In this document: piece by piece, positions 9,416-19,235 of the stretch
Layout of the letters: the number at the start of each line of letters is the position of its first letter
Position numbering within the stretch: the stretch's first letter is position 1
Source of the DNA: Acidianus sp. HS-5
GTDB taxonomy: Archaea; Thermoproteota; Thermoprotei_A; Sulfolobales; Sulfolobaceae
Direction of reading: 5' to 3'
Length of the DNA: 64,000 nucleotides
NCBI RefSeq assembly: GCF_021655615.1
Contig: NZ_AP025245.1
Span: 2,108,001 to 2,172,000 of the forward strand
Notes under the pieces: model-generated
What the model was told of the DNA's origin: nothing
What the model saw: the letters and a program-made list of their open reading frames with translations, nothing else
The model's database searches: none
Translations under genes and position numbers: made by a program

Positions 9416-9853
9416 TTAACCTAAGATTCTTTTAACTTCCTCATAAAGTTCAGGATCCTTCTCTTGAAGTTTCTTAAGGGAAGGGGGTCTCAATCCTTTA
9501 CTCTTAACTCCCTTTATTACGGATCTTATCCACGCATCATAAATCCTTCCTGTCCCAGTTCTGTAATAAAAATCCTTCAATTTTTCTAATGTTTCTTCTT
9601 CATTAAGGTTCTTAACATTAGCTAAATATCTAGCTGCAACATACAATATGAACCTCTTTCTGCCATCAGGAAGACCTTTTTCCAGAACTGTGTCTATCCA
9701 ACTATAGTTTACTTTTGATGGTATTGGGGGAAATATACCTTCAACTTCAAATAAGAAGTTATCATTTTCATCGTAAACTTTGGATATTCCATCTTGATAT
9801 ACGACATATCCTGCAGGAGTGTCATCTGGATAATGTAAAATTATTTTAACTAT
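9416..9853 (-). CDS. priX: PriX-like third primase subunit, AUA start
   Basis: PriX is a small non-catalytic subunit of the Sulfolobales primase (PriS-PriL-PriX) related to the PriL C-terminal domain but without the Fe-S cluster. The reading frame gives about 145 residues, close to known PriX length. The centre ([25 protein letters not shown] spread over residues 54-80) and the following [16 protein letters not shown] resemble primase C-terminal helices. There is no ATG, GTG or TTG until a TTG at 9646, which would remove half the protein. The frame runs open to codon AUA at 9851-9853, six nt after GAGGTGA. I take AUA as start. It overlaps the upstream thiolation gene by 8 bp. Confidence 0.7.
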   Translation of the reverse strand: MVKIILHYPDDTPAGYVVYQDGISKVYDENDNFLFEVEGIFPPIPSKVNYSWIDTVLEKGLPDGRKRFILYVAARYLANVKNLNEEETLEKLKDFYYRTGTGRIYDAWIRSVIKGVKSKGLRPPSLKKLQEKDPELYEEVKRILG

Positions 9854-10790
9854 TTATCTTCACCTCAGTTAATTTTATTTTAGTTGCACAGAATGAGCAA
9901 ATTTCTCTGTCTTTATTCGTAGGCATTCCACATATTTTACACTTTCCTAAAGTTTCCTTAGGAATATCTTCCATTAGAGGTCTGAATTTTTCCTCAAAAT
10001 TAGTTACTAGAGATATCATAAAACCCGGTATTTTATCCTCCATTTCTTCTGCTGATCTTCTTATCTTATCTTGTGTTTCTCCTCCGACTCTAAAAGTGTG
10101 CGGACATGAGTCATAAATGAAAGGTATTCCCTTAACTATAGCATAAGTCATTATTTCCTTTTCAGGAGATAAAAAGAGAGGTTTGATTTTCTTTATATAA
10201 CCGTTTTCAGCAGGAGACACCGGTCTTAACCTTGCTAGACTCAGTATATCTCCATTATAGTATCCAGTTAGAACATATTGTGCAACGTCATTAAGATTAT
10301 GACCCGTAGCAAGGGTATCTGCTCCCTCATCTTTTGCAACCTTTTCTAAGACATACCTTTTTGTAAGTCCGCAAGTACTGCATACAGGCCTCCTTATCTT
10401 TACCTTTGCTTCATCTATAGTAAAACCGTATTCTTCTCCTAGCCTAACAATTCTGTATTTGGCACCAAGCATTTCGTAGTTTTTAACTGCAAATTCCACA
10501 CTTTTAGATGAGTACTTTTTGCCCATATCTATTCCTAAGTCTATTGTTATACCGAAAATCTCAATGCCTTCCTTTTCTGCTATTTTAGTTAAAACGTGAA
10601 ACAAACTAGTACTATCTTTACCGCCTGAAACAGCTACGGCCAATTTCTTTGTTCCTTCAAGCATTTTATATTTTCTAACCGTTCTTTCAATTCTATTTTC
10701 GAACCATTCTATGAAGTGCTCTTTGCAAAGGTACTTATTAGCGTAAGGTATCTTAATTATTGCTTCTTTTCTGCACTCGCTGCATCTCAT
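9846..10790 (-). CDS. TtuA/Ncs6-type tRNA 2-thiolation enzyme
   Basis: These N-type PP-loop enzymes adenylate a tRNA uridine or cytidine and replace oxygen by sulfur. Visible parts are an N-terminal zinc ribbon (CSECR), the PP-loop SGGKDS near residue 59, the catalytic/Fe-S motif [13 protein letters not shown] near 135-147, and a C-terminal zinc ribbon (CKICG...CSFC). I choose ATG 10790 (MRCSEC) because the family starts at the zinc ribbon and a TATA-like TTTTAATATA lies about 26 nt upstream; ATG 10811 is the alternative. Whether it modifies U34 or U54 cannot be told. The 3' end overlaps priX and carries its ribosome binding site. Confidence 0.85.
   Translation of the reverse strand: MRCSECRKEAIIKIPYANKYLCKEHFIEWFENRIERTVRKYKMLEGTKKLAVAVSGGKDSTSLFHVLTKIAEKEGIEIFGITIDLGIDMGKKYSSKSVEFAVKNYEMLGAKYRIVRLGEEYGFTIDEAKVKIRRPVCSTCGLTKRYVLEKVAKDEGADTLATGHNLNDVAQYVLTGYYNGDILSLARLRPVSPAENGYIKKIKPLFLSPEKEIMTYAIVKGIPFIYDSCPHTFRVGGETQDKIRRSAEEMEDKIPGFMISLVTNFEEKFRPLMEDIPKETLGKCKICGMPTNKDREICSFCATKIKLTEVKINS
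9860..9866 (-). promoter_or_regulatory. Shine-Dalgarno sequence deciding the priX start
   Basis: On the minus strand the bases read GAGGTGA, an excellent anti-16S match in archaea. It lies inside the end of the upstream tRNA thiolation gene and 6 nt before the AUA codon at 9853. No other start codon in any frame sits at suitable spacing to explain it, so it supports initiation of priX at AUA. Confidence 0.65.
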
Positions 10791-10855
10791 AAGATTTAAT
10801 ATATTTAACATATATTAAAATCAAATCTTTTAATCTAGTGTTCTTACGTATTACC

Positions 10856-11530
10856 ATGCAATTGCTTGCTGAAGTTCATCCAAAGACAAAAATTGAGAAA
10901 ATGAAGAAAGAAATTCAATGCTTGTCGTCATTTGACGGCTTTGATATACCAGATTCTCCTCTAGGTTTACCATCAGTTAAACCTGCTTCTATAGCATCTT
11001 TAATTAGAGAAGAATACGAAAACAAAAGAATAATAATAAATCAAAGACTTCTTGATGTTAACGAGCTTTATGTGCATTCATTGTCTTTAACTGCTAAGGC
11101 TTTTAACCTAAATATCGCTTTCACTAAAGGAGATAAACCTAAAATAGGAAAAGAAGTGGGCTATTTATCTTCAGAAGAGGCCGTAAACATTGCAAGGACT
11201 TACGGTGTTAGTTCTGGAATGATGATAAGTTTAAGAAAGTCCAGGACAGAAGTGTTGGCAAGACTAGAATCGAACGCCGATTTTTATCTTGCTCTGCACT
11301 TTTCTGGAATAGACTCAATAAAAGGCTTAGAGGAAAGCTTATCAAAAATAATTCCCTATATAATTGTAAAGACTGAGAAGAACAAGGAAATACTATCAAG
11401 AATTTCTCAGCCAGCATTTGATGAAGATAAAGTGCATGATTTAATTTATGAACTAGAAAGTATGGGAATAAAATCAGTTCTAATGTCATCTCCAGGGGAT
11501 TTGAATTTTCTAATTAATTTCAAATTTTAA
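10856..11530 (+). CDS. Methylenetetrahydrofolate-reductase-like protein
   Basis: This 224-residue protein resembles the MTHFR TIM barrel but is shorter than the usual 290 residues. Recognisable features are FDIPDSPLG near residues 29-37, the NQRLLDVNELYVHS segment corresponding to the MTHFR R-D-x-N motif, and FTKGDKPKIG, equivalent to the LTGDPP segment. It may reduce methylene-tetrahydropterin or act as a partner to a methionine synthase. I start at ATG 10856; an in-frame GTG at 10838 adds six residues with no family match. It is divergent from the thiolation gene. Confidence 0.65.
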   Translation: MQLLAEVHPKTKIEKMKKEIQCLSSFDGFDIPDSPLGLPSVKPASIASLIREEYENKRIIINQRLLDVNELYVHSLSLTAKAFNLNIAFTKGDKPKIGKEVGYLSSEEAVNIARTYGVSSGMMISLRKSRTEVLARLESNADFYLALHFSGIDSIKGLEESLSKIIPYIIVKTEKNKEILSRISQPAFDEDKVHDLIYELESMGIKSVLMSSPGDLNFLINFKF

Positions 11531-11593
11531 GGATTAGTTGAAATATATAGTTTAATAGATAATATTTTAAACTCAGAAGTATAAGCGTGTACT

Positions 11594-12646
11594 ATGTTTA
11601 AAAATCTTAGCGAAGAGCTTACAAGAGCTTTGCAGGAAGCAAATTACAATAATCCCACTAAAGTTCAAGAATTAACAATACCCGAAATGTTACAAGGAAA
11701 TAGTGTTTTAGCCCAAGCAAAGACAGGTTCTGGAAAAACGGCTGCATATTTAATTCCTATTCTTGAAAAAGGAGATCAAGCTTTAGTATTAACTCCTACA
11801 AGGGAGTTAGCAGAACAAGTAGCCGATGAAGCTAAAAAACTAGGGAAATACAAAAGCATGAGTATAGGTGTTATCATTGGTGGTGTTCCTTACTCCACTC
11901 AAGATAGAGAAGTTAAGAAAGATATAGTTATAGGAACTCCAGGCAGAATTCTAGATTTATGGGGCAAGGGCGAGTTAGAGCTCTCACGTTTTTCCGTAGC
12001 AATAGTTGATGAAGTTGATAGAATGTTCGATATGGGCTTTATAGACGACGTCAAAATGATATTAAAGAATACTAACCCAAATATTTATGGGTTCTTTTCC
12101 GCAACTGTTCCAGAAGAGGTAGAAGATCTAGCAAAGGAGTTCTCTCCTAATATTAAGTTTTTAAAAGTAGACGACATTAAACCTGTGGAAATAGAGCATT
12201 TATTTTATGAGGTAAAAGGATGGAGAGATAAGATATCTAAATTAAAAGACGAATTAGACGATAATGAGAAAACCATTGTTTTTGTAAATACGAAAAAGAG
12301 TGTTGAAGAACTTTACGATGAATTGAGAGATGACTTTGAAATTTCCTTACTTCACGGCGATTTGCCGCAGAAAATTAGGTTAAGAAATCTATCATCTTTT
12401 AGAAAGGGTAAAACTAATGTGCTACTTTCAACTGACTTAGCCGCAAGAGGTATTGACGTCATAGATGTCACCAGAGTAATAAATTTTGACACTCCAAGGG
12501 ATGTAGAAACTTATATTCATAGAGTAGGTAGGACTGGAAGAATGGGGAGAAAAGGACTCGCAATAACTTTCTATACTAGAAGGGATACTCAATTAATTTT
12601 GAGAATAAAAGATTTAATAAGAGGTAAAAAATTGGAAGTGCAGTAG
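11594..12646 (+). CDS. DEAD-box RNA helicase
   Basis: This ATP-dependent RNA helicase has 350 residues, a minimal two-RecA-domain core. The motifs appear in order: Q-motif (NNPTKVQ), Walker [10 protein letters not shown] near 43-51, [21 protein letters not shown] (DEAD variant) near 142, SAT near 175, and in domain two [11 protein letters not shown] and [13 protein letters not shown] near 310-322. There is no C-terminal extension, so it is likely a general RNA chaperone. The DEVD variant is common in archaea. A small winged-helix gene follows 35 bp downstream. Confidence 0.93.
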   Translation: MFKNLSEELTRALQEANYNNPTKVQELTIPEMLQGNSVLAQAKTGSGKTAAYLIPILEKGDQALVLTPTRELAEQVADEAKKLGKYKSMSIGVIIGGVPYSTQDREVKKDIVIGTPGRILDLWGKGELELSRFSVAIVDEVDRMFDMGFIDDVKMILKNTNPNIYGFFSATVPEEVEDLAKEFSPNIKFLKVDDIKPVEIEHLFYEVKGWRDKISKLKDELDDNEKTIVFVNTKKSVEELYDELRDDFEISLLHGDLPQKIRLRNLSSFRKGKTNVLLSTDLAARGIDVIDVTRVINFDTPRDVETYIHRVGRTGRMGRKGLAITFYTRRDTQLILRIKDLIRGKKLEVQ

Positions 12647-12681
12647 AAAGGAATATAAATCTCATTAAATAAGATGAAAAT

Positions 12682-13074
12682 ATGAATCTAGCAGACAAGA
12701 TACTTGCATTGCTATACGATAGAGGAGAATTAACGGCTGCAGAGATTGCTGAAAGCTTAAGGCAAGATGAGGAAAACATCAAGTTAACGTTAAAAGGCAT
12801 GGAAAAAGAAGGGTTAGTTCTTGAAAAGGAAAAGGGGCTATTATTTAAAAAGAAGGTTTTCTCATTAACTCCAACGGGTTTAGAAAAGGCTAATAAAGTG
12901 AAGGAAGATTTGCAAAATAAAGCAAACAAGCTTATGACTGCAATACAGCAAGGAGAAGATCCACAAGTAATAGTTCAAGAATACGCAGATTTGATACCTC
13001 TCATGATGGCAATGTCCTTAATAGATATGATGATGTTGCAAGATCTATTATTTATAGATTTTATGAATTTCTAA
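12682..13074 (+). CDS. Winged-helix transcription regulator
   Basis: This 130-residue protein has an N-terminal winged helix (residues 3-65, [24 protein letters not shown] then a wing ending in [10 protein letters not shown]). A helical C-terminal half follows that is very Met/Leu-rich ([20 protein letters not shown]) and probably forms the dimer interface. A TATA-like GGAATATAAAT about 26 nt before the ATG indicates its own leaderless promoter. Targets are unknown; the neighbours are a DEAD-box helicase upstream and a convergent symporter. Confidence 0.75.
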   Translation: MNLADKILALLYDRGELTAAEIAESLRQDEENIKLTLKGMEKEGLVLEKEKGLLFKKKVFSLTPTGLEKANKVKEDLQNKANKLMTAIQQGEDPQVIVQEYADLIPLMMAMSLIDMMMLQDLLFIDFMNF

Positions 13075-13087
13075 AAAGAGAAATATT

Positions 13088-14677
13088 TTATTGAGTAACT
13101 TTTACTATTTCTTCTTCTTTTATTTTGCTCTTTGGTCTCCAGCCCATTGAGTAAGCTATTGCAGTACCTGCTAATGTTACTGCCAGATTAATTGCTAAAG
13201 CAAATATTGCAATGAATAGAGGTCCTAGAGGAGTTGACATTAGAGACGTCTTGAATACACTTAAGTGAAGTTCTATAAAGTTTACATAGTATTCCAATCC
13301 AACACCTGATATTATTCCTGCAGCCCAACCAGCTATCAATGATTTAGATTCTAACTTGTCAGTATAAAGCCCTAAGAATACTGCAGGCAGTGTTTGCGAA
13401 ACTATTATTCCTCCTAATAGTTGCAATTGTATTGCATAAGTTGCTGGTACTACGAATACGAAACCTAAGGCTAGGAACTTAAATATCGTTGAAGTCCACT
13501 TAGCTAATTTTGCCTCTGAATAAGGCGGTATGTCTGGTTTGAACTCCTTTATTACATTCCTTACGAATAAGTTTGCTACTGCGATTGCCATTATTGATGC
13601 TGGGACTAAACCGCCAATGAATATTGCTAAGAAAGCTAAACCTACAAAGTAGGGAGGCATTGTGCAAGCTATCAGAGCAGGTACTGCTAATGCTCCATTG
13701 CCAGTTTTTGCAATAAGACCTAATGCTCCAGGCACTGCATAAACTAGAACTCCAAATAATGATATCAGTGCTAAACCTATTCCGTAAACTGGTAGGAATG
13801 ATGTACTGTACACTAGTTTCTTCTCGCTCTCGGATGATAATGAGCCGTTAATTGCGTGAGGATATAAATATAATGCAAAAGAGCTTCCTAATGCTAATGA
13901 GAAATATGCAGGAGCTAATTTTATTGGTAAAGTTTCCATTGCGGGAGGAACTTTACTTCCAGTAACTGTAGATAAATGGTAAGCAGCAAAGTTTGTTGAT
14001 AAATCTGTAAATGCCTTAGAAAATCCTCCTATTTCTATTGGAACAATAATTATTACTGTAATAACTGTAATCCATATTAGCATATCCTTAAATACGCCTG
14101 TTAGCGCTGCACCTCTCAATCCGCTTACGAATGTGAAAGCTGCCAAAACAATGAAAGCCAGCACTAGTGAGATTTCAGTAATGACTTTGCCAGATATTCC
14201 TAATCCTGCTAATAATACAGCTAGTACTGCTTCCATTCCAACTATTTGCAATGCTATATATGGTAGTTCTGCAACAACTCCTGTTAATGCTACGAGTATT
14301 GCTAAACTTCTACTATTAAATCTGTCTTTAACGAAATCTGCTGCAGTTACATAACCTTTATTTCTTGAAACGTTCCATAATCTAGGCATTGTCAGTAATG
14401 CAACTCCGAATCCCCACGCTACATAAGGGATTGCAAAGAAATACAATGATCCAGAAGCAAATATACCAGCAGGTACTGCTATGAACGAATAAGCAGTAAA
14501 TAGGTCAGCACCTAGTAAGAACCATACTAGAAAAGTACCTAATTTCCTTCCTCCTAGTCCCCATTCGCTCAGCTTATTTAAATCTCCTTTTCTCCATTTT
14601 GCTCCATAGAATCCTAAGAAGGAGAAGATTGCAAATAGTATTAAGAATACTGCCAAACTTAAGTAATTTACGTTCAT
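13088..14677 (-). CDS. SSS-family sodium/solute symporter
   Basis: This 529-residue polytopic protein has about 13 membrane helices and the sodium:solute symporter signature. The N-terminal motif [31 protein letters not shown] near residues 38-70 is characteristic, as is the Gly-rich helix 5 ([20 protein letters not shown]). It should import an organic solute such as an amino acid, acetate or another carboxylate, coupled to Na+ or H+. Its start overlaps the stop of the small DUF3311-type gene by 4 bp (ATGA), so the two form one transport unit. Substrate is not deducible. Confidence 0.9.
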   Translation of the reverse strand: MNVNYLSLAVFLILFAIFSFLGFYGAKWRKGDLNKLSEWGLGGRKLGTFLVWFLLGADLFTAYSFIAVPAGIFASGSLYFFAIPYVAWGFGVALLTMPRLWNVSRNKGYVTAADFVKDRFNSRSLAILVALTGVVAELPYIALQIVGMEAVLAVLLAGLGISGKVITEISLVLAFIVLAAFTFVSGLRGAALTGVFKDMLIWITVITVIIIVPIEIGGFSKAFTDLSTNFAAYHLSTVTGSKVPPAMETLPIKLAPAYFSLALGSSFALYLYPHAINGSLSSESEKKLVYSTSFLPVYGIGLALISLFGVLVYAVPGALGLIAKTGNGALAVPALIACTMPPYFVGLAFLAIFIGGLVPASIMAIAVANLFVRNVIKEFKPDIPPYSEAKLAKWTSTIFKFLALGFVFVVPATYAIQLQLLGGIIVSQTLPAVFLGLYTDKLESKSLIAGWAAGIISGVGLEYYVNFIELHLSVFKTSLMSTPLGPLFIAIFALAINLAVTLAGTAIAYSMGWRPKSKIKEEEIVKVTQ

Positions 14678-14874
14678 GAATTTTCACCCTTAAATACATA
14701 TCCTATTGCGAAATATAGTAGTGAAGTCACTATTAGTAATGCTATTTGCAGCCAGTAAAATTCAGTTAGTCCCAATAGCACAGGTTGCACGTTGTTGAAC
14801 AATGGATATATTGAGTAAATTATAATATCTATTAAGAGGACTATTCCTAGAGAGAGATAGAACCCTTTTTTCAT
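14674..14874 (-). CDS. DUF3311-type small membrane partner of the symporter
   Basis: This protein of about 66 residues has two transmembrane helices (near 4-25 and 41-62) with the short acidic loop LTEFYWLQ between them. Small DUF3311 or DUF485-type proteins are regularly encoded just upstream of SSS symporters and are presumed accessory subunits. I choose ATG 14874; a TTG five codons upstream at 14889 is possible. The ATGA overlap with the symporter gene implies translational coupling. Confidence 0.7.
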   Translation of the reverse strand: MKKGFYLSLGIVLLIDIIIYSIYPLFNNVQPVLLGLTEFYWLQIALLIVTSLLYFAIGYVFKGENS

Positions 14875-15063
14875 GGCAAATAAATGCAATAGCGAATTTC
14901 CCTTTATATTTTAATTATAAAGAGAAAAACCCTTGTATAAAAAAATCTTAATGCAAATATTAAGTTAGAATGCATATATTGTTATTCTTAGGAAAATTTA
15001 ATCTACTATTCTAGTGTAAAATGGAAGAGCAAATTAATATGACTAATAATAAGAAATAGTGAG

Positions 15064-15654
15064 TTGGAGCTAAAAATTGAGTTACCTGAGGATTTAATAA
15101 TTCCACCTTTAGATGAGTTTTCTTATGCATGCAATGGTGAGATAACTAATGTTAAGTGCGATGCTGTTATTTATAGAGATGAAGACAAGATTATAGCAAC
15201 ACCTTATGACATAATATATTCAATTTCATTAGAAAATTTGACAAAAAATAAGACAAGAGGCAGGAAGTACAATAGATGGACTTCCTATATAAGTAAATAT
15301 AAACTAAGCATCGAGCCTATAGAATTTTCAACAATACTTAAGACTGGAGCAATTATCACAATATTTGCAGATGGAATTGATATAAATGGCACTTTTGGCG
15401 ATGTTGTTATTAAGGAATTTAAAATAAGCGGAATTAAGAATTGTGAAGAAATCATAAATACGCTTAAAGATATAAATCCAAGGCTAATAGTTATTAAAAA
15501 GGAGAGTTTTGTCTTCACGATTTCTGCTTATAAAGTTGCATATATAGATAAGAATTTACAAAGTGCCATGAAAGAATTTTTAGGTTATAAAAGAATGGAG
15601 TGTGAAAAACTAGTAATTAAAAATAATACCAGGATATGTTATATTTCTTCTTAG
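15064..15654 (+). CDS. Conserved hypothetical protein
   Basis: This 196-residue soluble protein begins at TTG 15064 (ELKIELPEDLIIPPL). It looks beta-rich in the first 130 residues and alpha/beta at the end, with a basic stretch NKTRGRKYNRW near residue 62. No ATG is available near the N-terminus. It resembles conserved Sulfolobales proteins of unknown function. It overlaps the convergent gene by 4 bp. Confidence 0.5.
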   Translation: MELKIELPEDLIIPPLDEFSYACNGEITNVKCDAVIYRDEDKIIATPYDIIYSISLENLTKNKTRGRKYNRWTSYISKYKLSIEPIEFSTILKTGAIITIFADGIDINGTFGDVVIKEFKISGIKNCEEIINTLKDINPRLIVIKKESFVFTISAYKVAYIDKNLQSAMKEFLGYKRMECEKLVIKNNTRICYISS

Positions 15655-16637
15655 CTTCTCGAGTTATCTATTACAACAAGTTTGTCATTTATTTGTCTCA
15701 TATTTTCTTCAATTTTCATCTTTATTTTTTTATCGCCTACTATTATAATCTTGGAATATTTATCCTTAATTTCATTTAATTCCTTAAGTGTACCGCTGAA
15801 AAGTATAGGAATTAAAGATATTTCATCAAGTCTACCTTCTTCTATGAACTTTTTGTAATTTCCATCATTTTGCAGTATGTTTTTTATAGGTTCTTTTTCG
15901 TTGAATTCTTCATAAGACAAAACAGGAAGTATAGCGACATCTCCATCTTTAGATTCCGTTGAATAATTTTTTACTTCGTTCAAAATAATTGTGAAAAGTC
16001 TATTCATGTATTCTTTACCTAATTCAACGTCATATACCTTATCCTTATCAAAATTCTCGTGAAAATTCTTGTTTAACCAAGTATAGGAATCTATTATTTC
16101 ATCCTTTCTTTTTGTTATTGTATCTATAAATTTAACATTGAAGGAAGAAAGGCAAGTAGACTTTATATAACCTGCAAGAGCAGAGTTAAGTATTACTATG
16201 TTTTTTTCCTTATCTAGTATGGTGCACAAGCTTTGTATATCAAAGAGTGAATTAGGTGCGGATAAAGGATCCGCGCCAATTCCTACTTCCATCCCTTCAT
16301 TAGGATTAACATAAGAGTAAAAAGTAAAACGATAATGGTCAAAAAGTTCCACATTACTGTACCATTTATAATATTCTTTTAAGTTATCCTTAAGATCTTC
16401 AACTTCTTGTAAGATTTTCTCAAAAGCTTCAATACTTGAATTATATTTTCCATCAAGCCTTCCATAAGGCACGAAAATCGGTTCTCCTATTTTGGGATAA
16501 ATATAATCAAAGCCGTAGGCTTTTGCAACATCAGGTATTGATGAGTCAATTATAGTTTTAATTGCAACTTTCATTTCTTCTGGAAGCCTATCAATGTGAA
16601 AGATCTTCTTTTCTTCTTTCTTCTTAAATAATGACAT
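15651..16637 (-). CDS. Conserved hypothetical protein
   Basis: This 328-residue soluble protein starts with a Lys-rich patch (SLFKKKEEKKIF). A motif FVPYGRLDGKYNSS lies near residue 58, a long charged helix follows near 68-95, and the C-terminus is alpha/beta with IIIVGDKKIKMKI. I do not recognise the family. ATG 16637 is preferred over TTG 16640. It follows the DUF1404-type membrane gene on the same strand after about 40 bp and may be co-transcribed with it. Confidence 0.55.
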   Translation of the reverse strand: MSLFKKKEEKKIFHIDRLPEEMKVAIKTIIDSSIPDVAKAYGFDYIYPKIGEPIFVPYGRLDGKYNSSIEAFEKILQEVEDLKDNLKEYYKWYSNVELFDHYRFTFYSYVNPNEGMEVGIGADPLSAPNSLFDIQSLCTILDKEKNIVILNSALAGYIKSTCLSSFNVKFIDTITKRKDEIIDSYTWLNKNFHENFDKDKVYDVELGKEYMNRLFTIILNEVKNYSTESKDGDVAILPVLSYEEFNEKEPIKNILQNDGNYKKFIEEGRLDEISLIPILFSGTLKELNEIKDKYSKIIIVGDKKIKMKIEENMRQINDKLVVIDNSRS

Positions 16638-16677
16638 CAATATTTTGTAGAGATCTAATTATAAAAAATTAAGCAGT

Positions 16678-17238
16678 TTAGATCTTAAACACCGTTCTTA
16701 TAAAGCTTAGAATGATGTATGTAAAAATTACGGTCATTATTCCAAACATAACAAGTCCCGTCCAGAATTCTTCTGAGATTGAGAAAGGTGAAAAAGTATA
16801 AACTTGATTAGAATAAGGAGGCCATCCCACTATAAGAATGACGGAAAGTACGCTGTCTCCCATCATCCATAATACAAAGAGTATCGCTTTAAACGCATTA
16901 TTCAATTCATGGATTGTAGAACCCATAACAAGTCCGCCCAAATAGAGTGAAATATCCTCAAATATCCTTAAACATAAGTAAGCTCCACCTAAGTTAAAGA
17001 AGTAGGGAATATGCCAGAAAACTGGAATAATAACTCCAGGAATTAAATAAAATTTCGATCCCCTAAAGCCTATATACCCTAAAATAAAACCCCCAATATA
17101 CAGTACATAATGCATTGCCATGTATAGGTCCTCATATTTTGGTTCTAAGAGTTCTGTGACAGGATTTATAGCAACTATCAAGAAAAGAATAGGAACTATC
17201 AAAGACTTTTTTGTAAGTTTATCCTTTAAAATCTGCAT
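16678..17238 (-). CDS. DUF1404-like membrane protein
   Basis: This 186-residue protein has five or six membrane helices and conserved-looking His residues in membrane or loop positions ([10 protein letters not shown] near 43 and [12 protein letters not shown] near 74). Those His residues, plus acidic/His pairs (STIHELNNA near 107), recall DUF1404 proteins found in Sulfolobales, which may bind heme or metal. I make this assignment from memory of the pattern and hold it loosely. It lies between the amino acid permease and an unknown gene, all on the minus strand. Confidence 0.5.
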   Translation of the reverse strand: MQILKDKLTKKSLIVPILFLIVAINPVTELLEPKYEDLYMAMHYVLYIGGFILGYIGFRGSKFYLIPGVIIPVFWHIPYFFNLGGAYLCLRIFEDISLYLGGLVMGSTIHELNNAFKAILFVLWMMGDSVLSVILIVGWPPYSNQVYTFSPFSISEEFWTGLVMFGIMTVIFTYIILSFIRTVFKI

Positions 17239-17271
17239 AAATATAAAGAAGAATTGGGAAGAAAAAAGATT

Positions 17272-18831
17272 TTATTCAGGAGGAATTTCTTTGAAGCTCA
17301 TAGAAATATCTATACCGTTCTTCTTGTGTCTATACCAAGAAATCACATAAGTTAATGCTCCTACTATTATGGTTAAACCTACGAAGAATTCGGTTAATGG
17401 AAATCCATCCACTGTGCTAGTAAAACCGAAGACTGGATTGACTCCGGCTTCATATGTTAAGAACGCAAAATACGCTGCAGATATTATTCCAGAAATTTCG
17501 AGGCTTTTGATCTTGTTTTTAATACCATAAACGGTTCCTGCTGCACTCGCTATTAAGAAGTATAATGCCCCCAATATTGTTGCTCCATATAGTGAAGTTG
17601 CTGCTGAAGTTGAGAACACTGGAATTAAGAGTAACAATAACATTATTGATAAGTCTAATAAGTGAGCGTAAATAGGAGATCCTCTTGAATTTACTTGTGA
17701 TAACTTCTCCGGTAAAACTCTATCAAAGGATAACGCAAATATATATCTAGAGAAAACTATTACTCCATAAGATAAGACATAAAAGTTCCATATTACAGTT
17801 CCTAAACCTATAATCCATTGAAGAATTGGATTTCCAGATAGTGCAATTGCAACTGTCCAAAAATTATAGATAAATGACGCATATGCATAATAATTGAAAT
17901 TATAACCTGCAACTATATCCATTTCGAGGAACGCTAAAGTTACTAATAAACCTGTAATTCCTAAAGCTAAAATGAGGTTTAACTTAGCTGTTTTTTGAGC
18001 TTGTTTAAATTCTGATGCGACTGCAGGTCCAGCTTGCATCCAAGGATAAGTGTATAACGCAAAAATCGGTAAAAGTAATAGTGTGTAACCAAGATTTATT
18101 GAAGAAGGAATAGGAGAATATTTTACGGAAGGCACATTGACTCCTAAAGTGGAGAATAACGAAACTGCACTTGAAAAGTGAGAAGAGTTTAACGCAATTA
18201 CCACCATTGCTAAAACTAAGGAAAACATTGAGAATATTCCTAATGCAGTAACTATGGAATAGCCCCATTTTGCTCTTAATATGTTTATTAAAATAACGGC
18301 AACAAAAAATGACGCAGAAATTCCGTAAAATATGACTTTTTGTATTAATGTTAAATTACCATAAGGATTAACGAAAATATTATTTGCTAAATTAATTAAA
18401 CCAACATTATTCTCTGCATGTCCTATAACACATAAAATCGCATTTATGCTGCTTCCCGAAAAGAAGGCTATTAAAGCGAAATATGCAACAGATTCTATCA
18501 TTATTGAAATAGCCATTATCGCACCAAGTGGACCGTTTAAAGATCTAGAGATCCACACATAATCTCCGCCAGTTCTGGAGATCTTTCTAGTCATTATAGT
18601 GTAAACTATCAATTGAGGTATTGCAAAAATGAAACCTATTATAGAAGCTAACCATAATACCCCTCCAGGTCCACTAATAGTGGGATTATTTGTGGGGTTA
18701 AGATATGGAGAAATTGATTCAAATAATGCAATACCGGCTGACATATTTCCTAGGTTTAACATTATCGCGTCTATTAAGCTAACTTGCTTTAAAAGCCCAG
18801 ACGATTCTCTAATGAAAACGGATTTTGACAT
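17272..18831 (-). CDS. APC-superfamily amino acid permease
   Basis: This 519-residue transporter has about 12 to 14 membrane helices. The opening [25 protein letters not shown] is the APC helix-1 region with its unwound Gly-rich stretch, and helix 6 appears around residues 240-270 ([28 protein letters not shown]). It should import an amino acid or polyamine. I choose ATG 18831 ([12 protein letters not shown]) because the 19 residues before it in the longer frame have no family character. It lies upstream of the DUF1404-like gene. Confidence 0.85.
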   Translation of the reverse strand: MSKSVFIRESSGLLKQVSLIDAIMLNLGNMSAGIALFESISPYLNPTNNPTISGPGGVLWLASIIGFIFAIPQLIVYTIMTRKISRTGGDYVWISRSLNGPLGAIMAISIMIESVAYFALIAFFSGSSINAILCVIGHAENNVGLINLANNIFVNPYGNLTLIQKVIFYGISASFFVAVILINILRAKWGYSIVTALGIFSMFSLVLAMVVIALNSSHFSSAVSLFSTLGVNVPSVKYSPIPSSINLGYTLLLLPIFALYTYPWMQAGPAVASEFKQAQKTAKLNLILALGITGLLVTLAFLEMDIVAGYNFNYYAYASFIYNFWTVAIALSGNPILQWIIGLGTVIWNFYVLSYGVIVFSRYIFALSFDRVLPEKLSQVNSRGSPIYAHLLDLSIMLLLLLIPVFSTSAATSLYGATILGALYFLIASAAGTVYGIKNKIKSLEISGIISAAYFAFLTYEAGVNPVFGFTSTVDGFPLTEFFVGLTIIVGALTYVISWYRHKKNGIDISMSFKEIPPE

Positions 18832-19015
18832 CGAGATGTCTCTAATAAAAGATGGTATAAAAAATTTACTCAGAAAAGTAAAATACATAGATTATTATTG
18901 ACGTAAAATTTACTTGAACAATGAAATGTAAAAAGTAATAATCATTATAAAATACATAAAGTAATACTAAAAAATGAATAGGAATATTAATATAAAACGA
19001 AGTAAAGGAAGGCAT

Positions 19016-19198
19016 ATGGCTACTAAAGTAAAGTTCAAGTATAAGGGAGAAGAGAAGGAAGTAGATATATCAAAGGTAAAGAAAGTATGGAGAGTAGGTA
19101 AAATGGTATCCTTTACCTACGACGATAACGGTAAGACGGGTAGAGGAGCAGTTAGCGAGAAAGACGCACCAAAAGAACTACTAGAAAAACTGAAATAA
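19016..19198 (+). CDS. 7-kDa DNA-binding chromatin protein (Sso7d/Sac7d family), copy 1
   Basis: This 60-residue protein binds the DNA minor groove, kinks and stabilises duplex DNA, and is abundant in Sulfolobales chromatin. It starts [17 protein letters not shown] and contains the SH3-like binding strands [15 protein letters not shown] with the groove-inserting residues and the family turn [20 protein letters not shown] start at ATG 19016: it is the family start and follows AAGGAAGG; the in-frame ATG at 18974 adds 14 foreign residues. A TATA-like TATAAAATAC lies further upstream. A near-identical copy sits at 61100. Confidence 0.97.
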   Translation: MATKVKFKYKGEEKEVDISKVKKVWRVGKMVSFTYDDNGKTGRGAVSEKDAPKELLEKLK

Positions 19199-19235
19199 GG
19201 CAAAGAGTTTTAATATAAGATCTTTATTTCTTTTT

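Noticed and set aside
9416..9646. priX as a 76-residue gene starting at TTG
   Set aside because: The same frame continues upstream for 69 codons with protein-like sequence and a strong ribosome binding site, so the longer form is favoured.
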